From Paracoccus kondratievae (lineage in GTDB: Bacteria > Pseudomonadota > Alphaproteobacteria > Rhodobacterales > Rhodobacteraceae), in the NCBI RefSeq assembly GCF_009301415.1, contig NZ_CP045072.1:1-64000 (forward strand): a stretch of 64,000 nucleotides of DNA, given 5' to 3'. The notes beneath the pieces are model-generated. The model ran no database searches, was not told the origin of the DNA, and was given only the letters and a program-made list of their open reading frames with translations. Shown one piece after another: positions 17,815 through 28,433 of this stretch. Position 1 is the first letter of the stretch. Every line of letters begins with the position of its first letter. Made by a program: the position numbers and the translations under genes.

Positions 17815-18723
17815 TCAGTAACCGATCAGGAAGGGGTTAAAGCCGCCCCGTTTCCATTCGGTATCCCGCATCATCAGATCAAGCCCAAGGCTGGCAACAT
17901 CGTCTGCCACCGGCTCAAGCGAGGGGTTACGGTTCTGATAAAGGATCTTGACCCAGCTTTCACACTCGCGACAGACCTCGGCCTTGACGGTCGCCTCGTC
18001 CGTCTCGACCGAGCGATACGAGATGCCCTTGGTCGAACCGCAGCAAAGGCAGGTCACCCGCACCTCGTTCCACAACGTCTGGCACGTCGCGCAAGAACAA
18101 TAGCGCGCGCCCTCGGCACCGATATTCTCGGTCACCACGCTTGATACGGGGCGCCCGCCACAAGCCGGACAGGTGCCGGTGCGGATGCGCACCAGCTTTT
18201 CAGGATCAAGCCTCGCGGCCTGCGTCGCGGCAAGGACCTGTAGCGCGGCAGCAGCAAAAAGATGCGGGGCAACGCTATCCTCGGGGATGGTGTCGGTCAG
18301 GACATTGCCCATCACCCAGTCCAGATCCGAAGGCTCGGCCGCCTGCAAAGCAGCCAGCGCCAGCCGGGCAGGTTCGGGCATCTCAAGCCCGGAAAGCCGC
18401 TTGAGCAGCAGGGGCAGGGCCTCTGCCAGCCCCCTGCGCATCGCATTGCGGTCCAACGGCGGCATGCGGCTGGAGCGGGCAAGCTCGATCCGTTCGGCCG
18501 GGATGGGCTCGGGCCGGGGCAGTTCGCCAGCCAGATCGGCCTGAGCGCGACAGATCCCGGCCAGAAAGCGCAGATAGGGCGCAAGGTTCGGGCTGTGCCC
18601 GGCCAGAAAATCGAACCGCTCGGCCCGGGTGGTAAACAGCGCCACGGGATCGGGCAGGCGCGCCAAGGGAACCTTGGCGACGCCGCCGATCATCGAGGGG
18701 TCGGGTTTCAGAGCGGTGGACAT
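17815..18723 (-). CDS. fdhE: Formate dehydrogenase accessory protein FdhE
   Basis: Cytoplasmic protein needed to mature periplasm-facing formate dehydrogenases. The 302-residue protein has the rubredoxin-like cysteine pairs of FdhE: C-P-A-C-G-G, C-S-C-A-T-C and C-L-C-C-G, then a final C-R-E-C. It lies between the gamma subunit gene and selB. The order alpha-beta-gamma-fdhE is the same as fdoGHI-fdhE of E. coli. Confidence 0.93.
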   Translation of the reverse strand: MSTALKPDPSMIGGVAKVPLARLPDPVALFTTRAERFDFLAGHSPNLAPYLRFLAGICRAQADLAGELPRPEPIPAERIELARSSRMPPLDRNAMRRGLAEALPLLLKRLSGLEMPEPARLALAALQAAEPSDLDWVMGNVLTDTIPEDSVAPHLFAAAALQVLAATQAARLDPEKLVRIRTGTCPACGGRPVSSVVTENIGAEGARYCSCATCQTLWNEVRVTCLCCGSTKGISYRSVETDEATVKAEVCRECESWVKILYQNRNPSLEPVADDVASLGLDLMMRDTEWKRGGFNPFLIGY

Positions 18724-18747
18724 GGCTTCCTTTCGGATCGCTTGGGC

Positions 18748-19434
18748 CTACTTTGCCGGGCCGCTTTCCCCGCGTCCAGCCAGTTCACGCAACCATTTGC
18801 GGTGGTGTCGCCAGGCCCAGCCGCCGGTCACGGTGCCACGCGTCATGGCGCGCAGCGTGCCGCGGGTCCAGATCGCCGCATAGACATGCAGGATAAAGGT
18901 CAGGATGATCGCAATCGCAGCAAGCGCATGGACAAGCACCGCCCAGCGCCGCACCGGGATGGTGACCAGATCAGGGAAATATTCCTGCCAGATCATCACC
19001 CCCGATACGATCAGCACCACGATCAGCACCGACATGGCCCAGAAGACGAATTTCTGTCCGGCATTGTATTTGCCAAGTTCAGGCAGTTTCTCTTCTTCGC
19101 CGCGCACGACATCACCGATCTGACTGACCCAGGTCCGGTCCTCGGGGCGGGGCAGGTTCAGCCGCCACATCTGCAAAAACAGCAGCAGGAAGCTGAAAAA
19201 CAGCAGCACACCCACGAAAGGATGCAGCCAGCGCGTCACCTGCCCCCCACCGAACAAGCCGGTCAGGAAGTAAAGCGAAGGGTGAAACAGCGCCAGCCCC
19301 GAGACCAGCAGCACGATCAGGCTGGCCGCCGTCACCCAGTGGTTCAGCCGGGTGATGCCGCGATAACGGCTGACGGTGACCGGGCGGCGGCTTTCGATGT
19401 GATCACCCCTGGCCGAGAATACACGCCTCGACAT
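18748..19434 (-). CDS. fdoI: Formate dehydrogenase gamma subunit (cytochrome b556)
   Basis: Membrane di-heme cytochrome b that passes electrons from the beta subunit to quinone. Four hydrophobic segments are visible, with His residues in R-L-N-H-W-V-T-A, W-L-H-P-F-V-G-V, L-V-H-A-L-A-A-I and F-I-L-H-V-Y-A-A as heme and quinone-site candidates. Start ATG 19434 makes a TGATG junction with the beta stop; a GTG one codon earlier is an equal alternative. About 228 residues, close to FdnI/FdoI. Confidence 0.92.
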   Translation of the reverse strand: MSRRVFSARGDHIESRRPVTVSRYRGITRLNHWVTAASLIVLLVSGLALFHPSLYFLTGLFGGGQVTRWLHPFVGVLLFFSFLLLFLQMWRLNLPRPEDRTWVSQIGDVVRGEEEKLPELGKYNAGQKFVFWAMSVLIVVLIVSGVMIWQEYFPDLVTIPVRRWAVLVHALAAIAIILTFILHVYAAIWTRGTLRAMTRGTVTGGWAWRHHRKWLRELAGRGESGPAK

Positions 19435-20432
19435 CACACCACCCCCTTTTCTGGCGTGGTCGGGGACTCGCTGCCCTCGACCAGCTTTTCGGCATGGACC
19501 TCATCCTCGGCCGAGACCTTGTTGGCGCGCGCAAGCAGCCCATGCAGGACCGAGCCGACAGCAGCAGCGCCGATGGCGGCAAGGCCCAGCGTCTTGGTCA
19601 CGCCCTTCCAGCCCTGAACCACCGGCGAGATGCGCGGCTCTTCGGGCAGGTTCGAGTAAAGCGAGGGCTGATCGGCGTGGTGCAGCACGTAAAAGACATG
19701 CGTGCCGCCAACCCCTTCGGGATCATAGATGCCGGCATTGTCATAGCCGCGCGATTTCAGATCCTCGACCCGCGCTTCGGCATGGGCAAGCATATCCTCT
19801 TTGGTGCCAAAGACGATTGCCTGGGTCGGACAGGCCTTGGCACAGGCCGGCCCCTGACCCACCGCCACCCGATCCGAACAGAGCGTGCATTTATAGCTCT
19901 TGTGATCGGTCTTGCTGACCCGCGGGATGTTAAAGGGACAGCCAGTGACGCAATAGCCGCAACCGATGCAGTTTTCGTGAATGAAATCCACGATACCGTT
20001 CGAGTATTGCACGATGGCGCCCGGCGCCGGGCAGGCCTTGAGACAGCCCGGATCGGCGCAATGCATGCAGCCGTCCTTGCGGATCAGCCACTCGAAATCG
20101 CCCGTCTGCGGGTTCTCGTATTCCGAGAAGCGCATCAGGGTGAACATGTCGGGCGTCAGATCATGCGGGTTCTCATAGAGACCGACGTTATGTTCGATCT
20201 CGGGTGAGGTGTCGTTCCACTCGGCGCAAGCTGACTGGCAGGCCTTGCAGCCAATGCATTTCGACACGTCGATCAGCTTGGCCACCGGCGTCAACTCGCG
20301 CGTCGGCGGCGGCAGATCAGGCATGGCCGAGGCGCGGACGACATCGCCCGGCCCCAGATTGGCCTGCATCGGTTGTACAGGCGGGTTTGAAACCGCCGTG
20401 CGCGGACTATCGAGGTTCGCATCCGTCGTCAT
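19434..20432 (-). CDS. fdoH: Formate dehydrogenase beta subunit (four [4Fe-4S] ferredoxin)
   Basis: Electron-transfer subunit of 332 residues. Four cysteine clusters are visible: C-I-G-C-K-A-C-Q-S-A-C, C-M-H-C-A-D-P-G-C-L-K-A-C, C-I-G-C-G-Y-C-V-T-G-C and C-T-L-C ... C-A-K-A-C. A C-terminal hydrophobic stretch (V-T-K-T-L-G-L-A-A-I-G-A-A-A-V-G) anchors it to the membrane as in FdnH. It overlaps alpha by ATGA. Confidence 0.95.
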   Translation of the reverse strand: MTTDANLDSPRTAVSNPPVQPMQANLGPGDVVRASAMPDLPPPTRELTPVAKLIDVSKCIGCKACQSACAEWNDTSPEIEHNVGLYENPHDLTPDMFTLMRFSEYENPQTGDFEWLIRKDGCMHCADPGCLKACPAPGAIVQYSNGIVDFIHENCIGCGYCVTGCPFNIPRVSKTDHKSYKCTLCSDRVAVGQGPACAKACPTQAIVFGTKEDMLAHAEARVEDLKSRGYDNAGIYDPEGVGGTHVFYVLHHADQPSLYSNLPEEPRISPVVQGWKGVTKTLGLAAIGAAAVGSVLHGLLARANKVSAEDEVHAEKLVEGSESPTTPEKGVV

Positions 20433-23400
20433 GATACGGCCTCCCCTGTGGCGGGTTCGATATTGACCAGGAACGCCTTGAATTCAGGCGTTTCGACGTT
20501 GGCGTCGCCGACAAAGGGCGTCAGGCTGTTCGGCCCCCAGCCCTTGCGCGCTGCCCCCATAAAGCCCCAGTGCAGCGGGATGCCGATGACATGCACCAGC
20601 TTGTCGCCACATTGCATGGGCTTTAGTCGCCCGGTCACCAGCGCCTTGGCACGGACCTCGCCCCGCTTGGACCAGACCCGTACCGAAGCGCCAGGCTGAA
20701 TGCCCTTTTCAGCGGCCAGCTCACGGCTGATCTCGACAAAGAATTCGGGCTGCAGGGCCGCGTTGATGCGGTTGTGCTTGGTCCAGTAGTGGAAATGCTC
20801 GGTCAACCGGTACGAGGTCGCCACAAAGGGGAACTCGTCACTGGTGGCGAACTGCTCGGCATCGCTGGCAAAGACCCGCGCCACCGGGTTGCCGCGCATC
20901 TCCGGGTTAAAGACGTTGGCAATCGGCGACTCGAACGGCTCCATATGGGTCGGGAAAGGTCCGTCCCGCATCATGCCCCGGGTGAACAGGCGCGAAACGC
21001 CTTCGGGGTTCATGATAAAGGGGCCGACCTCTTCCGGCCTCGAGGCGGGGGCAATGTCGGGCACGTCATAGCCCGTCCATTTCTGGCCGTCCCACTCAAG
21101 CAGCTTGCGCGACGGATCCCAGGGCCGGCCCTGCACATCAGCAGAGGCGCGGTTGTAAAGGATCCGGCGGTTCAGCGGCCAGGCGAACGCCCAGTTCGGA
21201 TAGGCTCCGGTCTCGTCGGGGTCATTATTGTCCCGGCGGGCCATGTTGTTGCCTTCCTCGTTCCAGCAGCCGGCATAAATCCAGCAGGCGCCCATGGTCG
21301 TGCCATCGTCGCGATACTGACTAAAGTTCAGCAGCTGTTTGCCCCTGGCCGTCAGAACCTTGGCCGGGTCGGCGGTGTCGCGGACATCCTCCAGCGCCCT
21401 GCCGTTCAGTTCCTTGGCCAGTTCTTCGGGCGAGGGCTCATCGGGGTCGGCATAGTCCCAGGTCAGGTTCAGGATCGGATCGGGGAAGACCCCGCCTTCA
21501 TCCTCATACAGCTTTTTCACGCGCAGGAAGATCTGCGCCATGATCCAGGTGTCGTGCTTTGCCTGACCGGGCGGCGTCGCCGCAGCCCAGTGCCATTGCA
21601 GCCAGCGGCCCGAGTTGACCAGCGCACCGTCGTCCTCGGCAAAGCAGCTGGAGGGCAGTTCCAGCACCTCGGTCTGAATCGAGGCGGTGTCCACGTCGTT
21701 ATGTTCGCCGTGGTTTTCCCAGAAATGCGCCGTCTCGGTGGCCAGCGGGTCCATCACCACCAGAAGCTTGAGCTTGCTCAGCGCCGAGGTCAGCTTGCCC
21801 CGGTTCGGGAAAGCCAGCAACGGGTTGAAGCCCTGACAGAAATAGATGTTGACCTTGCCCGCATCCATCAGCTCGAACATGCGCAGGATGTCATAGGTCG
21901 GCACATCCAGCTTGGGCAGGTAATGATAGGCCCAGTCGTTTTCGGCCGTGGCCGCATCCCCCCACATGGCCTTCATGAAGCTGACCATGAACTTGGGATA
22001 GTTCTGCCAATAGCTGGTCTGACCCGGCCGCAGCGGCTTAAAGCTGCGGCTGGACATATAGGTCTGCCAGTCCGGTTCCTTTTCGGTCGGGATATTCAGA
22101 TAACCCGGGATCAGGTTCGACATCAGACCGATATCGGTCAGACCCTGGATGTTAGAGTGGCCGCGCAGGGCGTTCATCCCGCCGCCCCGGACACCGATAT
22201 TGCCAAGGATCAGCTGCAACATCGCCATGCCGCGGATGTTTTGCGAACCCTTGGAGTGCTGCGTCCAGCCAAGAGCATACATCGAGGTCATGGTCTTGTC
22301 GGGGGCCGAGCACTCTCCGATCATCTCGGCGACCTTGAGGAAGCGATCTTTTGGCGTGCCACAGACCTGCTCGACCAGCTCGGGCGTATAGCGCGAGACA
22401 TGCTCTTTCAGCAGGTTCCAGACACAGCGCGGATGCTCCAGCGTCGGGTCAACCTCGGCATATCCGTCCTCGCCGAGGACATAGTCCCAGCTTGAGCGGT
22501 CGTAATCCCGCTTTTCGGGGTCATAGCCGGTGAACAGGCCGTCGTTCCAGCCGAAACCCTCCTTCACGATGAAAGGCGCGTTGGTAAAGGCCTTCACATA
22601 TTCCCACTGGACCTTGTCGTTCTGGATCATCCAGTTGATCAAAGCCATGAGGAAAACGATGTCCGAACCCGGGCGGATCGGCGCATAGTAATCGGACACC
22701 GAAGCCGTACGGGTGAAACGCGGGTCCACCACAATCAGCTTGGCGCCACGATGGGCTTTGGCCTCGGTCACCCATTTGAAGCCGCAGGGATGCGCTTCGG
22801 CAGCGTTGCCGCCCATGACGACCACGAGGTCGGTATTCTTGATGTCGGTCCAGGAGTTGGTCATCGCTCCACGGCCAAATGTCGGGCCCAAACTGGACAC
22901 CGTGGGGCCGTGTCAGACGCGCGCCTGGTTATCGAATCCGACAATCCCCATGGCCCGGACCGTCTTGTAGGTCAGCCATGCGGTTTCATTGGTGGTTGCC
23001 GACGCAGCCAGAAAACCGGTCGAGGTCCAGCGGTTGACCGTCACGCCATCATCATTGGTCAGGACCATATTGGCGTCGCGGTCGTCCTTAAGGGCACGGG
23101 CAATCTTGTCCAGCGCCTCTTCCCAGGAAATCTCTTCGAAGGTTGCCGAACCGGGGCGCCGGATGCGCGGCGTCGTCAGCCGGGTTTCGGCATTGACGAA
23201 ATCCTTCAGCGCCGCACCTTTCGGGCACAGCGTGCCGCGGTTGGTCGGATGGTCGGCATCGCCTTCGATGTGCACGACCCTGGCCTCTTCGCCGGCCTTC
23301 AGATCACCGTTCGAATAGATGATGATGCCGCAGGCGACCGAACAATAGGGACAGGTGTTGCGCGTCTCGGTCATCGAGGCCAGCTTGAAGGCACGGACCC

Positions 23401-23512
23401 GCGCCTGCTCTGCCGCCTCTGCCCCGCCGAAGCCCATGGCCCCAAGCGATGTCGCCGCGACACCCGCGCCGGCCAGTTTTAGAAAACCGCGCCGCGAGAG
23501 GTCGATGTTCAT
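20429..23512 (-). CDS. fdoG: Selenocysteine-containing formate dehydrogenase alpha subunit
   Basis: Catalytic molybdopterin subunit, 1026 residues with UGA (22915-22913) read as selenocysteine at residue 200. The frame continues unbroken on both sides, and the context Q-A-R-V-U-H-G-P-T-V is that of FdnG/FdoG, where Sec ligates molybdenum. A Tat signal (S-R-R-G-F-L-K) at the N-terminus sends it to the periplasm. The [4Fe-4S] site is C-P-Y-C-S-V-A-C followed by L-C-P-K-G. SelB, tRNA-Sec and a SECIS hairpin directly after the UGA support readthrough. Simple gene callers would split it into a 199-residue and an 823-residue piece. Confidence 0.96.
22883..22915 (-). promoter_or_regulatory. UGA-Sec codon and bacterial SECIS element
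   Basis: Counting from the U of UGA (22915) as 1, bases 14-33 form CGG, bulged U, GUCCA, loop GUU, UGGGC, CCG. The bulged U is at position 17 and the loop G and U at 23 and 24, the same positions SelB recognises in E. coli fdhF (U17, G23, U24). The element lies inside the coding sequence, as usual in bacteria. Confidence 0.9.
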
Positions 23513-23596
23513 CGTGCCCTCCTTTTGCCTGTCGAGTAGATAGGTACCCTCAAGGATGCGCCCTGTATGGTAGAAATGTCAAGGCAGGCACGGGAA

Positions 23597-23622
23597 CGGG
23601 CGGTCCCCCAAGGAACCGCCCG
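23597..23622. terminator. Hairpin between the Rieske oxygenase pair and the formate dehydrogenase operon
   Basis: CGGGCGGTCC and GGAACCGCCCG pair with one bulged base. It sits in the 161-bp gap downstream of the reductase gene and upstream of fdoG, all on the minus strand, so it may separate the two transcripts. No U-tract follows on the minus strand. Confidence 0.45.
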
Positions 23623-23673
23623 CGCCTTTGAAAAATACAGGTTTTTCGTCAGGTTTTGCCCTGATCCTGCGTT

Positions 23674-24750
23674 CTAGACATCAACGGCGACCGCCCCGAT
23701 GGGATGTGAGCAGCAGGCAAGGATATAGCCTTCCTCGATATCCTCGTCGGTGATACCGCCGTTATGGACCATATGCACCTCTCCCGAGGTTTTGCGGATC
23801 TTGCAGGTCCCGCAAAGGCCAAAGGTGCAGCCCGAGGGGATGTTCAGCCCGTTCGCCTTGGCAACTGCCAGAACGGTATCCGTCTCGTGGCATTTCGCAG
23901 TGACGCCCGATGCCGAAAAAGTGATCTGCGCCGCGCTTTCCTCATCAGGGACAACATCGTCCAGCACAGGGGCATCGGCCTCATTACGGACCGGCGCGCC
24001 AAAGCTTTCCTGATGATAACGGTCCATGTCAAAGCCAAGCGCGATCAGCATGTCGCGCACCGCCTGCATGAACGGCTCGGGACCGCAGCAAAAGACCTCT
24101 CGTTCCAGATAGTCCGGGGCCATGAGGCCCAGCATGATCTGGTTCAGCCGCCCGCGATAGCCGTGCCAGCTGCGGAAGGGGTCGCCCTCTTCGACCGAAA
24201 AGCGCAGTTGCAGCCCCGGCACCCGGTCCGCCATGCCCTCAAGCCGCTGGCGAAAGATGATGTCGCTGGGCGTCCGCGCCGCATGGACAAAGACGATGTC
24301 GGGCATTTCACCCGAATCCCAGGCCCATGTGGTCATCGACATCATCGGCGTGATGCCCGACCCCGCCGAGATGAACAGGTATTTCGACGCCTCATGCCGG
24401 ACGAACGAGAAAATACCCGCCGGACCAAAGGCCTTGATGCGCATCCCCGGCCGCAGATGGTCCAGCATCCAGCGCGTGCCGATGCTGCCCGGCTGCGCCT
24501 TGACCGTGACCGAGATCGACAGCGGCCGCGAAGGGCTTGAACTGATCGTATAGGTCCGCTGCACATTGCCGCCGGGCACGGGCAGATCAAGCGTGATGAA
24601 CTGACCGGGCTGATAGTCGAACCACGCCCCTGACGGCGAACGGAACGTAAAGGTGGCGGTGTCCGATGTCTCGGGCACCACCATCGCGCATTCCAGCGGT
24701 TCGTCGTCTTTCCACGGCTTATCGCCGAATGCCTTGACCAGTACTGCCAT
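23674..24750 (-). CDS. gbcB: Glycine betaine demethylase-type reductase (FAD, NAD(P)H, [2Fe-2S])
   Basis: Reductase of 358 residues that feeds electrons to the adjacent Rieske oxygenase. The FAD motif R-T-Y-T-I-S-S (about residues 67-73) and the pyridine nucleotide region G-S-G-I-T-P-M-M-S lead to F-C-C-G-P-E-P-F. A C-terminal plant-type [2Fe-2S] domain carries C-x4-C-x2-C (C-T-F-G-L-C-G-T-C) and a final C-C-S. The domain order FAD-NAD-2Fe2S equals that of GbcB. It starts directly at the oxygenase stop, so they are coupled. Stachydrine or carnitine reductases look similar, so the substrate is inferred. Confidence 0.82.
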   Translation of the reverse strand: MAVLVKAFGDKPWKDDEPLECAMVVPETSDTATFTFRSPSGAWFDYQPGQFITLDLPVPGGNVQRTYTISSSPSRPLSISVTVKAQPGSIGTRWMLDHLRPGMRIKAFGPAGIFSFVRHEASKYLFISAGSGITPMMSMTTWAWDSGEMPDIVFVHAARTPSDIIFRQRLEGMADRVPGLQLRFSVEEGDPFRSWHGYRGRLNQIMLGLMAPDYLEREVFCCGPEPFMQAVRDMLIALGFDMDRYHQESFGAPVRNEADAPVLDDVVPDEESAAQITFSASGVTAKCHETDTVLAVAKANGLNIPSGCTFGLCGTCKIRKTSGEVHMVHNGGITDEDIEEGYILACCSHPIGAVAVDV

Positions 24751-25988
24751 TATTCAGCCGCCATTGCCGGGGTCGGGGACAGACGTTCAGCCATCGTGTC
24801 GCAATACCAGTCGATGAACTGGACCACGCCTTCTTCCTGGATCATCGAATAGGGACCCGGTTCATAGGCGGGCGACAGGATGCCGCGCTGGTTTTCCTCG
24901 ACCACCTGGCGGTCCTCGTCATTGGTGTTCAGCCAGACGCGGGTCAGGGTCTCGATGTCGTAATCCTGACCTTCGACCGCATCCTTGTGAACCAGCCAGT
25001 TGGTCGTGACCAGCGTTTCCGTCGGGCTTAGCGGCAGGACGCGGAACACGATCGAATGATCGGCAAGGAAGTGGTTCCAGGTGTTGGGATAGTGGAAGAA
25101 CAACAGGCTGCCCGCATCGTTGAAGGGCATCTGGCCCATCCGCTTTGACACCGCGGCCTTGGTGCTGAGCGTATAGCTTTCAGCGTTGTTCAACAGCGGA
25201 ATGCGCGCCAGACGCCACTGCATCCGCGGGTGATTGATAAAGCGCGAGGGCAGGCCGGCCGCCTCGCAGCGGTTCCAGTGCTCAAGGATTTCGGGGCTGG
25301 CGCTGTCGGGACCTTCCATCGCTGTCATGCGCGGGTTGTCCGAATAGGTCCGGCACAGCGAAGGATGGCTGCCGCCGCAATGGTAGCATTCGCGGTTATT
25401 CTCGATCACCAGCTTCCAGTTGCCCTTTTCGATGATGCTGGACGAGAATGCGACCTTGGCATCTGCAAGTCCGCTGGGCGCGAGATAGGTCGCAAGCTTG
25501 CTGGCCAGATCGGCAATCGCCGGCGGCACCTGCGCAAGACAGATGAACACCATGCCGCTGAGATCCACGCAATGCACAGGCTTGAGGCCGAATTTCGAGG
25601 CGTCAAAGTCGTCGCCCATATCACGGGCATAGACCAGCTTGCCGTCCAGCTCATAGGTCCACTGGTGATAGGGACAGACCAGTTTGGCGGTCGAGCCGTT
25701 CGGCTTGGAACAGATGCGCTGGCCGCGATGACGGCAAACGTTGTGGAAGGCGCGGATTTTGCCATCACCACCGCGCACGATCAGCACCGGATAGGAACCG
25801 ACCTGAAGGGTGGCATAATTGCCGGTCTTGGGGATCTCGCAGGCCGGGATAGCGTAGATCCATTCTTTGTACCAGATCTGTTCCAGATCCGCCTGGAACA
25901 CTCCCTCATCGCAATAAAGATCACGCGTCAGGGCGTGATCCTTTCGCCGGTTGGTGATCTGGTTGAGAATTTCGGCTGTGTTCAACAT
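24750..25988 (-). CDS. gbcA: Rieske oxygenase, glycine betaine demethylase-like
   Basis: Aromatic-ring-hydroxylase-type oxygenase that probably removes a methyl group from a quaternary amine as formaldehyde. The Rieske cluster is C-R-H-R-G-Q and C-P-Y-H-Q-W. The mononuclear iron site lies in E-N-N-R-E-C-Y-H-C-G-G-S-H-P. Length (412 residues) and order with the reductase fit GbcAB. The formaldehyde would enter the glutathione pathway encoded at 39-43 kb and end at the neighbouring formate dehydrogenase. The choice between betaine and stachydrine or similar amines is uncertain. Confidence 0.82.
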   Translation of the reverse strand: MLNTAEILNQITNRRKDHALTRDLYCDEGVFQADLEQIWYKEWIYAIPACEIPKTGNYATLQVGSYPVLIVRGGDGKIRAFHNVCRHRGQRICSKPNGSTAKLVCPYHQWTYELDGKLVYARDMGDDFDASKFGLKPVHCVDLSGMVFICLAQVPPAIADLASKLATYLAPSGLADAKVAFSSSIIEKGNWKLVIENNRECYHCGGSHPSLCRTYSDNPRMTAMEGPDSASPEILEHWNRCEAAGLPSRFINHPRMQWRLARIPLLNNAESYTLSTKAAVSKRMGQMPFNDAGSLLFFHYPNTWNHFLADHSIVFRVLPLSPTETLVTTNWLVHKDAVEGQDYDIETLTRVWLNTNDEDRQVVEENQRGILSPAYEPGPYSMIQEEGVVQFIDWYCDTMAERLSPTPAMAAE

Positions 25989-26571
25989 GGCTCGATTCCG
26001 TCACAAGAGAGCTAACCCAACCCAAGCATTGCACCCCTTTGAGGCGGCGTAATTCGCCAAATACGACGCTCGGATGACGGAAACAGACATCGGAGGGGTA
26101 CCGGCGTGTCTGCTGCCTGTAGCAACCAAGTATAAACCATCCCTGTGCGGACCGTGCAGGCAGCTGTCGGGCAGAGCTTTGGAACAAGTCTGGGGATAAC
26201 TCCGTGACATCCGGGGGCAGAATCTGTGGAGATCCCACACCCTTTTCCCATCCCCGCATTCCCGCCCTGAACAGAGCACGAACGAAGATCGGTTCTCCAC
26301 ATGTCTAAAACTGACGAGGAATCCTCCACAAGCTGTGGAAAAGAATAATTTTCACAAACTTATCCACAGAACGATATCTTATATCTCTATGTTTTATTGA
26401 TAAATTTTCAAAGAAGGCGGATCAGGACTCTTGTTTTCCACAGAGGATCTCAGCTGGGGAATTTTGCCCTGAAACAATGATTTCCAGTCATCCACAGGCC
26501 CTATTACAACCACATCCTTTCTTTATCTTCATTCTTTCTTTGATAGAGAGAGGACGTGCCGGAGGTTCCTC
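25989..26571. other. Probable chromosomal replication origin (oriC)
   Basis: No gene in 583 bp. A perfect DnaA box TTATCCACA lies at 26360-26368. Near matches are TTTTCCACA at 26434-26442, TCATCCACA at 26488-26496, TTCTCCACA at 26293-26301 and TCCTCCACA at 26322-26330. On the minus strand there are TTTTCCACA (26342-26334) and TTATCCCCA (26199-26191). The stretch 26340-26415 is strikingly AT-rich for this genome and could be the unwinding element. The flank hemJ-rho-mnmE-mnmG-rsmG-parA-parB is the classical alphaproteobacterial origin neighbourhood. Genes immediately left run leftward and those right run rightward, as expected for replication starting here. Confidence 0.8.
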
Positions 26572-27018
26572 ATGACTGATTTCCTGTCCCTTGCTTATCC
26601 ATGGATCAAATCACTGCATGTGATGGCAGTGATTTCGTGGATGGCCGGACTGTTCTATCTGCCTCGGCTGTTCGTTTATCATGCCGAACGAGCGGGAACT
26701 GGCGATGAACCTGTTCAATCATTTGAAATCATGGAAGAAAAACTTCTTCGGATGATCATGAATCCAGCGATGATCGTCAGTTGGGGGGCAGGGCTTGCCC
26801 TTGTACTGACACCGGGGATCGTCGATTGGACGATGATCTGGCCATGGAGCAAAGCCCTTGGCGTCATCGGGATGACCTGGTTTCACATGTGGCTTGCTGG
26901 TCAGCGCAAGGCACTGTTGCAAGGCAAAGGGCTGAGCGGGCGAAGCTATCGCATGATGAATGAGCTGCCGACGCTTTTCATGGCGGTTATTGTCCTGTCC
27001 GTGATCGTCAAGTTCTGA
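26572..27018 (+). CDS. hemJ: Protoporphyrinogen oxidase HemJ
   Basis: Oxidises protoporphyrinogen IX to protoporphyrin IX in heme synthesis. The 148-residue protein has four membrane segments. The family pattern is present: [25 protein letters not shown] near the N-terminus (conserved His), R-M-I-M-N-P-A-M and the late [16 protein letters not shown] precedes the ATG by seven bases. It sits between oriC and rho, the usual heme-gene position. Confidence 0.93.
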   Translation: MTDFLSLAYPWIKSLHVMAVISWMAGLFYLPRLFVYHAERAGTGDEPVQSFEIMEEKLLRMIMNPAMIVSWGAGLALVLTPGIVDWTMIWPWSKALGVIGMTWFHMWLAGQRKALLQGKGLSGRSYRMMNELPTLFMAVIVLSVIVKF

Positions 27019-27145
27019 AAGAATTGACTCGCGGCCCAATTCTGCCTATGTGAGCCGGAACCGCCGTCCGGCGGGGATTCTCCAGATACATTTTTCCTGC
27101 GCCGGCCGGCCTGAGTGCCAGGCGGTGCTCGCCCATAGGCAAGAC

Positions 27146-28417
<1,272 letters not shown>

Positions 28418-28433
28418 TGGCGCGGAGGATGCG

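Noticed and set aside
20774-22495. 573-codon open frame on the plus strand inside fdoG
   Set aside because: Antisense to the formate dehydrogenase alpha gene, whose conservation is obvious. Same reasoning for the 562-codon frame antisense to xoxF at 43012-44700.
20429-23512. fdoG as a pseudogene broken by a stop codon
   Set aside because: The UGA stands at the selenocysteine position in conserved context, is followed by a matching SECIS, and selB and tRNA-Sec are in the same locus.
25921-26329. Several 100-codon minus-strand frames before gbcA
   Set aside because: Three overlapping frames with no homology or ribosome site, in the region with DnaA boxes; judged non-coding.
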